This document shows positions 1 to 5,777 of a stretch of 8,557 nucleotides of DNA, in pieces (position 1 is the stretch's first letter; each line of letters begins with the position of its first letter). The stretch is from Ruminococcaceae bacterium UBA3215 (GTDB lineage: Bacteria > Bacillota > Clostridia > Oscillospirales > Ruminococcaceae), in NCBI GenBank assembly GCA_002363155.1, contig DEWH01000009.1, positions 1-8,557 on the forward strand. The letters run 5' to 3'. The translations under genes and the position numbers were made by a program. The notes under the pieces are model-generated. The model searched no databases and was not told the origin of the DNA. It saw only the letters and a list, made by a program, of their open reading frames with translations.

Positions 1-17
1 TATTTTTTACAATCCCC

Positions 18-46
18 TTTACAAATCCAATAAAATATGCTATAAT
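18..46 (+). promoter_or_regulatory. Promoter of the surface-protein gene
   Basis: TTTACA at 18-23 and a perfect TATAAT at 41-46 are separated by 17 bases. The bases TGC just before the -10 box make it an extended -10 promoter. Transcription should begin near 53, giving a leader of about 100 bases before the gene at 152. This is a sigma-A-type housekeeping promoter by consensus. Confidence 0.85.
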
Positions 47-62
47 ATCCAATATATAGGGG

Positions 63-125
63 GGATAATATTTATCCTGCGTCTATATGTTGGGATTTAT
101 GGCAAATTACCCTGCAAAGGCGGGG
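63..125 (+). other. Leader with two small hairpins
   Basis: Two short inverted repeats lie in the leader of the surface-protein mRNA. GGATAA (63-68) and TTATCC (72-77) flank a 3-base loop just after the predicted transcription start, so it could be an operator or an mRNA-protecting hairpin. CCCTGC (110-115) pairs with GCGGGG (120-125), with one G-T wobble, over an AAAG loop, about 10 bases before the AAAGGA ribosome-binding site. I do not recognise a riboswitch class: the leader is too short and lacks the conserved c-di-GMP-I core. Confidence 0.35.
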
Positions 126-151
126 AATAAAAATGAAAGGAAAACTCAAAA

Positions 152-3091
152 ATGAAAAAGAAAAAACAAATTCTGAGCGTGTTCCTGTCACTGTGCATGA
201 TAATCTCGTGCATGGTGGGAATGAGCGTGACGGCGGGGGCGGTTGTATCTCCGTCAGCTGCGGAACCAACCTCAGCTTTATCAGGCGACGGAGATATTAC
301 TATTGACAATTTCTATGATGATTTTGTTGGAGTAACTAAAGAGGAGGCAAAAGCTTGGACAGGAGCCCCAGCTACAGGCTATTCAATGTTAACTTATAAA
401 ATTGACGGTGGCAAATTATTTTTCGTTTATTTCCATGATGGTACTTGTTACGACACAGGTGACGATGTAGTGTCTATATCAACGTGGAATAGCGCTTTAG
501 GTCAAGGCGGCTTCTTATATTATACTACCGGTAGTGGTTCTTCCACACCTACATGGAGCGGTGAAATCCCTTTCACCGAAACAGCGACGATCAACAGCGA
601 TGTTACCGTTTCAGCCGATACCACACTTACTATTGCCGAGGGCGTAACAGTGACCGTCAACGGCACCATTAACGCCGAGGGCAAGACCCTTACCGTAGCG
701 GGCAAGGGTGCGCTCGTTGTAAACGGCGCAAACGGCAACAAAGGCGATGACGGCGAACCCGGCGAGAACGGCGAGAACGGCGGCAATGGCGGCGATGGCG
801 GCGTCGGTATTGCGGGCAATGTCATTGTCAACGGAGCAACTGTCACAGTTACCGGCGGCAACGGCGGCAACGGCGGCAGCGGCGGAAACGCCTACGAGGA
901 TGGCGGCAACGGCGGCAACGGCGGCAACGGCGGTTTTGGCATTCAGGGTAATCTGACTGTCAACAGCGGCTCAGCCACAGTGACCGGCGGAAACGGCGGC
1001 ATCGGCGGCATCGGCGGCTACGGCTACAACGACGGCGGCGTCGGCGGCATCGACGGCAACCCCGGTTCCGCTGTCTCCGGAACGATCACCGGCAGCGCGC
1101 AGGAAAGTGAAGACAACAGCACTTGGTCTGCCGTTTCCAACACAGGTTCATTGGCGCGGTATGTTAAGATCACAGCCGATTCCACCCCCTCTCTCCCCTC
1201 ATGGACAAACGGTAATGTCATCGGCATTCTCGACGGCACAAAGCTCACCGTAGCGAAGAAAGACGGCGCACAGAACGGGGATATGGGTAACGAATGGACA
1301 GCGGAAGGTACCACCGAATGGGATTCTGTCAAAGAAACTATTACCGAATTAGAGATACAGGATAGCGTGACGAGTATAGGTAACGGAGCGTTCGATGATT
1401 GCTTAAAGCTTACAAGCGTCACCATTCCGAGCTCAGTAACGAGTATAGGTAATTCTGCGTTCTCGTGGTGCACCGCTCTTACAAGCGTGACAATTCCGAG
1501 CAGCGTGACGAGTATAGGTCATTTTGCGTTCTACTACTGCGAATCTCTTACAAGCGTGACAATTCCGAGTAGCGTGACGAGTATCGGCAATTATGCGTTC
1601 TCGGGTTGCTCCAAACTTGCAAGCGTGACAATTCCCAACAGCGTTACGAGTATAGGTTTCGGTTCATTTCAAGATTGCACATCTCTTACAAGCGTAACCA
1701 TTCCGGATAGCGTGACGAGTATAGATATGAATGCGTTCTACAGATGCTCGGCTCTTACAAGCGTGACAATTCCGAGCAGCGTGACGAGAATAGGTGAGGA
1801 AGCGTTCCGCGAATGCACATCTCTTACAAGCGTGAAATTTAACCCCGGAACAGCAGACGCAACATTATCGATAGGCGAGGCTGCTTTCAATGACACCGCG
1901 AACGGCGCAAAAGTAGCCTACGGCACAGGTGACACGGTACTTTACGACGGCGAGAACGAGATTACAACGGAAACTCTGCTTACCGCTATTCAGGACAAGA
2001 TCCTCACATGGAAAGAATCCACCTATACAATAACAATGAAAAACGGCGGTACAGCGTCCGTTGACGGCAATACAGTGACCAAAGCGCCGAAGGGTGCAAC
2101 GGTAGAAATAGTTGCTCCGGTAGCTGAACCCGGTACAGAATTCAACGGCTGGACTTCAACACCGAAAGTTACATTCGCAGACGCAGATTCGGATAAAACA
2201 ACGTTCACAATGCCCGCAAGCAATGTCGATATATACGCATCGTTTCAGAACATCGCCTACAAAATAACAATGCGGAACGGCGGTACAGCGTATGTTGACG
2301 GCAAGAAAGCAACAACAGCCGAGGCAGGTACCGTAGTTACCGTCAAAGCCGGCTCCTCCGGAACGAGTGCAAGATTCAACGGCTGGACTACAACAACCGA
2401 AGGCGTTGAATTCGCAGACGCAGATTCGGCTGAAACAACGTTCAAAATGCCCATGAGCGATGTTGAGATAACCGCATCGTATGAAAGCGTAAAGCCCTAT
2501 ATCCCGTCCTACAGCTCAAATACAAGCACAACAACCTCTTCCTCAACAGCTTCTTCCGTTGACAGCGCAAGCTCTGCACAGCCGAAGATGAGAGTTACTC
2601 AGAATGACGACAACAGCCTTTCCGTAAGCTGGGACAAGGTAAACGGCGCTTCTCTCTACAGCCTTTATGTAAGGAAAGACGGCGAACTCAAAAAAGTCGT
2701 TGATACTAAGAAGACAAAGGTTCGCATCAACAACCCCGAAAACAACACCACCCTCGAATATGTGCTCAAGTACACTATAGGCGGTGTAGAGTCAGCTGAA
2801 AACAAGACATATACGGCTACGATCAAGGTTTACTACAAGCCCGCAGTAAAGGCTTCCTCCAAGGACGGCGCAGTTATCCTCAAATGGAATAAGGTCGAGG
2901 GCGCCGAGAAGTACAGAGTTTACAAGTTCACAAACGGCAAGCTCGTTAAGATCGCAGATACGACTGCGAATGCGGTACGCTTAAAGAACGTTATCGAAGG
3001 CAAGACTTACAAGTACGCTGTCAAGGCTTATGTTGACGGCAAATGGACTAAGGTCACAAGCAAGGATATAGTAAGCGTAAAAGTCAAGTAA
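152..3091 (+). CDS. Secreted BspA-like leucine-rich-repeat surface protein with glycine-triplet, InlB-B-like and FnIII-like modules
   Basis: This is a 979-residue exported modular protein, probably for adhesion or binding outside the cell; the ligand is unknown. Residues 1-30 are a signal peptide: lysines 2-5, a hydrophobic core, and a likely cut after AGA at 28-30. Residues 50-140 are an unrecognised module. Residues 145-310 alternate beta-strand-like segments (such as VTVTVNGTI) with glycine triplets. Residues 405-565 are seven 23-residue BspA/LRR_5 repeats with the core SVTSIGxxAFxxC. Residues 624-698 and 703-777 are two InlB-B-like repeats with FNGWT. A Ser/Thr-rich linker (786-810) leads to two FnIII-like modules (about 811-895 and 898-979). 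There is no LPXTG, dockerin or lipobox, so any cell attachment must be non-covalent or through a binding module I do not recognise. The start has AAAGGA at 136-141, ten bases upstream. The gene is monocistronic, with its own promoter and terminator. Substrate and partner are not inferable. Confidence 0.9.
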   Translation: MKKKKQILSVFLSLCMIISCMVGMSVTAGAVVSPSAAEPTSALSGDGDITIDNFYDDFVGVTKEEAKAWTGAPATGYSMLTYKIDGGKLFFVYFHDGTCYDTGDDVVSISTWNSALGQGGFLYYTTGSGSSTPTWSGEIPFTETATINSDVTVSADTTLTIAEGVTVTVNGTINAEGKTLTVAGKGALVVNGANGNKGDDGEPGENGENGGNGGDGGVGIAGNVIVNGATVTVTGGNGGNGGSGGNAYEDGGNGGNGGNGGFGIQGNLTVNSGSATVTGGNGGIGGIGGYGYNDGGVGGIDGNPGSAVSGTITGSAQESEDNSTWSAVSNTGSLARYVKITADSTPSLPSWTNGNVIGILDGTKLTVAKKDGAQNGDMGNEWTAEGTTEWDSVKETITELEIQDSVTSIGNGAFDDCLKLTSVTIPSSVTSIGNSAFSWCTALTSVTIPSSVTSIGHFAFYYCESLTSVTIPSSVTSIGNYAFSGCSKLASVTIPNSVTSIGFGSFQDCTSLTSVTIPDSVTSIDMNAFYRCSALTSVTIPSSVTRIGEEAFRECTSLTSVKFNPGTADATLSIGEAAFNDTANGAKVAYGTGDTVLYDGENEITTETLLTAIQDKILTWKESTYTITMKNGGTASVDGNTVTKAPKGATVEIVAPVAEPGTEFNGWTSTPKVTFADADSDKTTFTMPASNVDIYASFQNIAYKITMRNGGTAYVDGKKATTAEAGTVVTVKAGSSGTSARFNGWTTTTEGVEFADADSAETTFKMPMSDVEITASYESVKPYIPSYSSNTSTTTSSSTASSVDSASSAQPKMRVTQNDDNSLSVSWDKVNGASLYSLYVRKDGELKKVVDTKKTKVRINNPENNTTLEYVLKYTIGGVESAENKTYTATIKVYYKPAVKASSKDGAVILKWNKVEGAEKYRVYKFTNGKLVKIADTTANAVRLKNVIEGKTYKYAVKAYVDGKWTKVTSKDIVSVKVK
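725..1066 (+). repeat. Glycine-triplet (collagen-like / GGN) repeat region within the surface protein
   Basis: Residues 192-222 carry glycine at every third position (about 11 triplets, including GDDGEPGENGENG), formally collagen-like. It continues as GGN triplets at 235-246, 251-263 and 279-291. In DNA this includes perfect tandem 9-mers GGCGGCAAC at 854-871 and 902-928. A larger unit of about 44 residues is duplicated: GVGIAGN (217-223) recurs as GFGIQGN (261-267), each followed by a VN.. VTGGNGG stretch. Known folds for such sequence are collagen triple helix or polyglycine-II sheet; I cannot choose between them. Confidence 0.8.
1364..1846 (+). repeat. Seven tandem 69-bp BspA/LRR_5 repeats
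   Basis: Seven units of exactly 69 bp (483 bp in total) encode residues 405-565 of the surface protein. Each unit begins SVTSIG-like, has a central AF..C and ends LTSVTIP. The DNA itself is strongly conserved, with ACAAGCGTGACAATTCCGAG and GTGACGAGTATAGG recurring nearly unchanged, while the positions around AFxxC vary. This indicates recent duplication or gene conversion together with diversification of the exposed positions. Confidence 0.9.
2021..2482 (+). repeat. Two tandem InlB-B-like repeats in the surface gene
   Basis: Two units of about 75 residues (624-698 and 703-777) start 237 bp apart. They share YxITMxNGGTAxVDG, a central F-N-G-W-T, the nearly identical FADADSxxTTF, and endings with SFQ or SYE. 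DNA identity is also high around AACGGCGGTACAGCGT and TTCGCAGACGCAGATTCGG. Repeats of this kind (Listeria-Bacteroides or divergent InlB B-repeat) are usually structural spacers in cell-surface proteins. Confidence 0.7.
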
Positions 3092-3106
3092 GACAATACT
3101 TATAAC

Positions 3107-3140
3107 AAAGACGCAGAGTTTCGGCTCTGCGTCTTTTTTT
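3107..3140 (+). terminator. Intrinsic terminator of the surface-protein gene
   Basis: AAAGACGCAGAG (3107-3118) pairs perfectly with CTCTGCGTCTTT (3125-3136) across the loop TTTCGG. The last Ts and four more (to 3140) form an uninterrupted run of seven. It begins 15 bases after the stop codon. Confidence 0.95.
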
Positions 3141-3189
3141 GTGGTTCCGATCGAACGAAAAACGCGCTCTTAGCCGTTTTTGATATGCA

Positions 3190-3213
3190 GGTAGGGTAAT
3201 GTCATTACCCACC
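3190..3213. repeat. Near-perfect palindrome centred on GGGTAATG/CATTACCC
   Basis: GGGTAATG (3194-3201) and CATTACCC (3203-3210) are perfect inverted arms around a single T. GGT (3190-3192) and ACC (3211-3213) extend the pairing past a one-base bulge. There is no T run, so it is not a terminator. The compact form suits either a protein-binding site or an interspersed REP-like hairpin. Confidence 0.6.
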
Positions 3214-3359
3214 CGTTTTGTGCGGCGCAGAACGCAGAAAATTCCCGATTTTCGACCCGGATTCGTCCTTTTCCCGGCAGGGTCAAGGTGCTGAAATAAT
3301 ACCAATTATCCCATTTGTGAAACGAACGTTGAACTGTCATTATCCGGTGCCGATTCAGC

Positions 3360-3391
3360 CTGAAAACGCCCTGTTAACTGGGCGTTTTCAG
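3360..3391. repeat. Perfect 12-bp inverted repeat with an 8-base loop
   Basis: CTGAAAACGCCC (3360-3371) is the exact reverse complement of GGGCGTTTTCAG (3380-3391). The loop TGTTAACT itself contains the palindrome GTTAAC. No T run follows on either strand, so a simple terminator is unlikely. A recombinase, regulator or element-end function is possible. Confidence 0.7.
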
Positions 3392-3497
3392 CAATATAGT
3401 GTTGTGGCAAGGGTATTATCCCCCTGTTGTGCAAAAATAACAGAAATAGCGCAATAAAATAATCGTCCCAAAAATGCGACAAATTTTCCAAAATCTA

Positions 3498-3526
3498 TTG
3501 ACTTTTGCGTTCTGTGATGTTATACT
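3498..3526 (+). promoter_or_regulatory. Promoter of the HTH-DUF3987 operon
   Basis: TTGACT (3498-3503) and TATACT (3521-3526) are separated by 17 bases. The predicted start is near 3533, at the base of the leader hairpin, leaving an untranslated leader of about 215 bases before the first gene at 3748. Confidence 0.8.
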
Positions 3527-3534
3527 ATTTGATA

Positions 3535-3581
3535 AGCACGAACTCAATGTGTGCATTTTTGAGCGCGCTGCTGTTCGTGCT
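3535..3581 (+). promoter_or_regulatory. Structured leader hairpin upstream of the HTH gene
   Basis: AGCACGAA (3535-3542) is perfectly complementary to TTCGTGCT (3574-3581). Nested inside, CTCAATG (3543-3549) can pair imperfectly with CATTTTTGAG (3554-3563). An alternative pairing, GAGC (3561-3564) with GCTC (3583-3586), overlaps the same bases, so two exclusive folds are possible. The hairpin starts within a few bases of the predicted transcription start and encloses the first codons of two micro-ORFs, the usual layout of translation-coupled attenuation. No T run follows, so the switch, if real, is not a simple intrinsic terminator. Confidence 0.5.
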
Positions 3582-3617
3582 GGCTCCTTGACAACCGAAT
3601 ATGCCGATTTTCCGTAA
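3549..3617 (+). CDS. Possible 22-residue leader peptide (GTG start)
   Basis: A short frame opens at GTG 3549 and ends at TAA 3615-3617. It encodes a 22-residue peptide containing ERAAVRAGSLTTEY. A second frame, from ATG at 3547, gives a 14-residue hydrophobic peptide (MCAFLSALLFVLAP) ending at TGA 3589-3591. Neither has a clear ribosome-binding site. The peptide in the 3549 frame resembles short ones I associate with leaders of Firmicute mobile elements, but that is recollection, not a check. It may instead be a structured RNA without translation. Confidence 0.3.
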   Translation: MCIFERAAVRAGSLTTEYADFP

Positions 3618-3704
3618 TGTCTAATTCTGTCGTATTATGGCGTGAAAGACATAACTGAAAGCATAACAAAAGCCCGCCTGTGCATACATACAAACGCTGT
3701 ATAT

Positions 3705-3719
3705 CACGGTCTGACCGTG
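3705..3719. promoter_or_regulatory. Palindrome before the HTH ribosome-binding site
   Basis: CACGGTCTGACCGTG consists of perfect 7-base arms around one T. It ends 17 bases before AGGAGG of the HTH gene. It could be an operator bound by the HTH protein itself or a small hairpin affecting translation. Confidence 0.45.
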
Positions 3720-3747
3720 TAGAAGTATGAATATCGAGGAGGTTTCT

Positions 3748-3981
3748 ATGGAATTAACCAAAAGAAGAATGATGACCATAGGCGAGGCGGCACATCTGAT
3801 CGAGGGTATCACTGAATACCGTATCAGGACGTATGTGCTGCATTTGCTCTGTTATTTGGGCAAATGCGCCGGACAGCTCCGTGCGTTCAAGGCTGGAAAG
3901 AAGTATCTCATAGCCGAGAGCGACCTTTACAAGGCTGTTTTCGGCAATTCCTCCGATACTGATAAAGGAGGTGCAGCGTAA
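3748..3981 (+). CDS. Small excisionase-like helix-turn-helix protein
   Basis: This 77-residue protein is probably a DNA-binding recombination directionality factor or regulator of the element. Residues 9-35 (MTIGEAAHLIEGITEYRIR and on) match the first helices of the excisionase/MerR-type winged HTH. Residues 46-60 (AFKAGKKYLIAESD) match its wing, where the usual wording is FRxGxKYLI. The segment between them, with HLLCYLGKCAGQL, is longer than typical. I chose ATG 3748 because AGGAGG at 3737-3742 precedes it by five bases; an in-frame ATG at 3727 has no such site. The stop overlaps the next start by one base, so the two genes are translationally coupled. Whether it excises, represses or activates is inferred from position and family only. 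Confidence 0.75.
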   Translation: MELTKRRMMTIGEAAHLIEGITEYRIRTYVLHLLCYLGKCAGQLRAFKAGKKYLIAESDLYKAVFGNSSDTDKGGAA

Positions 3982-5489
3982 TGACAACGACAGAATACAC
4001 GCAGGAAAATCACACAATTATTAATGCACCTATCCCAACAAGCTGGAGCAAGCCCAGACCGCTCCGCAAGGACAAGTCTGAATTACCCGAATTTCCGATA
4101 GACGCAATGCCCGAAGTACCTATGTATATGGCTGCGGCAGTTGCCGAGACTACATCAACCGATCGGGCAATGGCGGCAACGGCGATACTGGCAGCAATGT
4201 CGTATTGCTTTTCGGGAGTTTACCGTATGCAGGGCAAGCCTGACCACACCGAGCCGATGACGCTCTATTCGCTGATACTTGCAAATCCGGCAGAACGCAA
4301 ATCTCCGGTGATGAAGCTGATAAAAGCACCTTTCGTGGAATTTACCAACGAGTACAACACCACGAACAAACAGCAGATATACGCTTCACAGGAACAACAC
4401 ACCATACTGGAAGCGGAGATAGCTGAAATGCAGAGCAGTGACAATTGCTCACCAGACGAGATAGCGGCAAAGCGGGTGGCGCTCGACAACACGCGCGTTC
4501 TGAAATTCAGGAACGCCTGTGTGGACGATATTACGCCGGAGGCTATGGCGGCTTTGCTTGCCGACAACGGCTCGCTGCTTATGCTCTCGGACGAAGCCGG
4601 AGTTTTCAAGAACTTCGGCGGACGTTATCAGAACGGCGTGCCTAACCTTGACCTGCTGCTGAAAGCGTGGGGCGGCGAAAGCTATCAGAAAAACCGGTGC
4701 AGCAATGCTCCGCTGATACTCGACAGCCCGTATTTGTCGGTATGCCTGTGCGGACAGCCGTATATCCTCGAAGAACTGATGCAGAACAAATCATTCCTGC
4801 AAAGCGGACTGGTGGCGAGGTTTCTCTATTGCTTCCCGAGATCGTTTGTCGGACAGCGGCATTACGGCTCGAAGCCGATCAATCCGGATATCAGCGCGGA
4901 TTTCAGAAATCTCGTCTATCGGGCTCTGAAAGCAAAGACAGCGCACACCGGAATCAACGGCGGTAAAGAGATTATGCTTCATTTCAATGATGAGGCGGCG
5001 AAAGCCTTTGCCGACTACTACGACAGACAAATAGAGCCGTCGCTGCTCACCGACTTTGCGGAGTGTCCCGACTGGGGCGGCAAGTATCACGGTCTGATAC
5101 TGCGGCTCTGCGGTCTTATCCACTGCATAAAGTGCGTGACCGAAGAAACACCGCCCCGGAACAGGGCGGTGGATACGGAAACGCTCGGACAGGCTATTGA
5201 GCTTGCCGGATACTACAAGAAGCAGGCTATCTATGCGTATGGCTCGGTAGACTCGGACGGCGAGATCGCCTATGCGGAGTATATGCTGAACAGGCTGAGA
5301 TCAAATGGGATAAGCACTATCAGCGGGCGCGAATTGCTGCACTTATGCCGGAAGATGAAGACAATGAACGAGATCACAGAAACCGCGAATGTTCTTGTCG
5401 AACACGGCTATCTGCGTGAGCACGAACAGGAAGGCAGCGGCGGCAGGAAACCGACATTGCTGTATGAGGTCAATCCGCTGTCTGCCTGA
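3981..5489 (+). CDS. DUF3987-family (YfjI-like) replication protein, primase/helicase-like
   Basis: This 502-residue protein belongs by its motifs to the DUF3987 family, P-loop proteins found in plasmids, phages and integrative elements and thought to act in replication of the element. A Walker-A-like motif lies at 101-108 (ANPAERKS), using the RKS form that I recall as normal for this family rather than GKS. A Walker-B-like motif is at 199-207 (LLMLSDEAG, with D204 and E205). A conserved GLVARF at 276-281 offers R280 as a possible arginine finger. Residues 430-485 look like a C-terminal winged helix (ISGRELLHLCRK.. VLVEHGYLRE), suited to binding the iteron cluster that begins just after the stop. 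AAAGGAGGT at 3964-3972 precedes ATG 3981 at good spacing. Enzymatic activity is not proven by sequence. Confidence 0.8.
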   Translation: MTTTEYTQENHTIINAPIPTSWSKPRPLRKDKSELPEFPIDAMPEVPMYMAAAVAETTSTDRAMAATAILAAMSYCFSGVYRMQGKPDHTEPMTLYSLILANPAERKSPVMKLIKAPFVEFTNEYNTTNKQQIYASQEQHTILEAEIAEMQSSDNCSPDEIAAKRVALDNTRVLKFRNACVDDITPEAMAALLADNGSLLMLSDEAGVFKNFGGRYQNGVPNLDLLLKAWGGESYQKNRCSNAPLILDSPYLSVCLCGQPYILEELMQNKSFLQSGLVARFLYCFPRSFVGQRHYGSKPINPDISADFRNLVYRALKAKTAHTGINGGKEIMLHFNDEAAKAFADYYDRQIEPSLLTDFAECPDWGGKYHGLILRLCGLIHCIKCVTEETPPRNRAVDTETLGQAIELAGYYKKQAIYAYGSVDSDGEIAYAEYMLNRLRSNGISTISGRELLHLCRKMKTMNEITETANVLVEHGYLREHEQEGSGGRKPTLLYEVNPLSA

Positions 5490-5574
5490 CTGTGTACCGC
5501 GTGCCAAATGTACCAAACGTACCGTATGTTCCACATTCAAGTGGTTCATTTGGTACGCCGGTACGCGGTACGCG
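5490..5574. repeat. Mirrored GTACC/GGTAC iteron cluster; candidate replication origin
   Basis: Three GTACC units (5494-5498, 5510-5514, 5519-5523) lie left of centre. Three GGTAC units (5552-5556, 5560-5564, 5567-5571) mirror them on the right. The left half shows a roughly 9-base period (AAATGTACC, AAACGTACC, then GTATGTTCC), and the right half a period of 7-9 bases. Long arms also pair: GTACCGCGT (5494-5502) with ACGCGGTAC (5563-5571), and CGTACC (5518-5523) with GGTACG (5552-5557). CCAC/GTGG (5531-5544) forms the tip. It starts five bases after the DUF3987 stop. An origin bound by that protein is the likeliest reading; an mRNA-decay or attenuation hairpin is possible, since TTTTT follows at 5581-5585. 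Confidence 0.6.
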
Positions 5575-5640
5575 AACGCATTTTTCTGAGGCAGTAGTGC
5601 CGAATGAGGGGGTGCAGAGGGAACGGCTGCCGCAACGGTG

Positions 5641-5715
5641 CTTCTGATATGAGCTTGCGAAATGTCAGAAGTACCTTTGCGTTACTTTCGCAGAAAGTAA
5701 CAAAGGCAGACTGCC
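5641..5715. other. Candidate origin of transfer (oriT) with three stem-loops
   Basis: Three inverted repeats follow closely upstream of the relaxase gene. CTTCTGA (5641-5647) pairs with TCAGAAG (5665-5671). CTTTG plus TTACTTTC (5675-5679, 5682-5689) pairs with GAAAGTAACAAAG (5693-5705) over a GCA loop, giving 13 pairs with a 2-base bulge. GGCAG (5705-5709) pairs with CTGCC (5711-5715) around one A. MobV relaxases such as MobM of pMV158 act at an oriT of several inverted repeats upstream of their own gene, and this fits in place and form. I do not see the pMV158 nick sequence, so the nick position is not assigned. Confidence 0.5.
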
Positions 5716-5777
5716 CAAATCGTAAATCTGTTGCTCCGTTAAGACTATCAACAACACGACCTGTCAGGAGTGTGATC

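Larger units (their letters stand above)
3141..3497. other. Gene-free gap with palindromes; probable left boundary zone of the mobile element
   Basis: I see no supported gene here: the short frames lack ribosome-binding sites and recognisable motifs. The gap holds a GGGTAATG palindrome (3190-3213) and a 12-bp perfect inverted repeat (3360-3391). An 8-bp inverted pair, ATAATACC (3296-3303) and GGTATTAT (3412-3419), encloses the latter. A near-direct repeat TGTTGTGGCAA / TGTTGTGCAA lies at 3400-3410 and 3425-3434. The sequence becomes AT-rich after about 3430. The element's left attachment site should be in or near this interval, but its exact place cannot be read. Confidence 0.5.

Noticed and set aside
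110..151. c-di-GMP riboswitch before the surface gene
   Set aside because: CCCTGCAAAGGCGGGG hints at such a core, but the leader is only about 100 bases and lacks the other conserved parts.
725..1066. CRISPR-like array in the regular GGC-rich repeats
   Set aside because: The repeats are in frame within a protein gene, have no unique spacers and encode glycine triplets.
3084..3491. Short open frames on both strands in the gap after the surface gene
   Set aside because: No ribosome-binding sites or known motifs; they overlap the terminator and palindromes.
4281..4320. Broken ATP-binding motif in the DUF3987 protein
   Set aside because: The motif reads NPAERKS rather than GxxxxGKS, but I recall the RKS form as usual in this family, so I do not treat it as a defect.
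5604..5777. An N-terminal extension of the relaxase by 58 residues
   Set aside because: It has no ribosome-binding site, is not similar to the family and runs through the oriT-like stem-loops. AGGAG before ATG 5778 settles the start.
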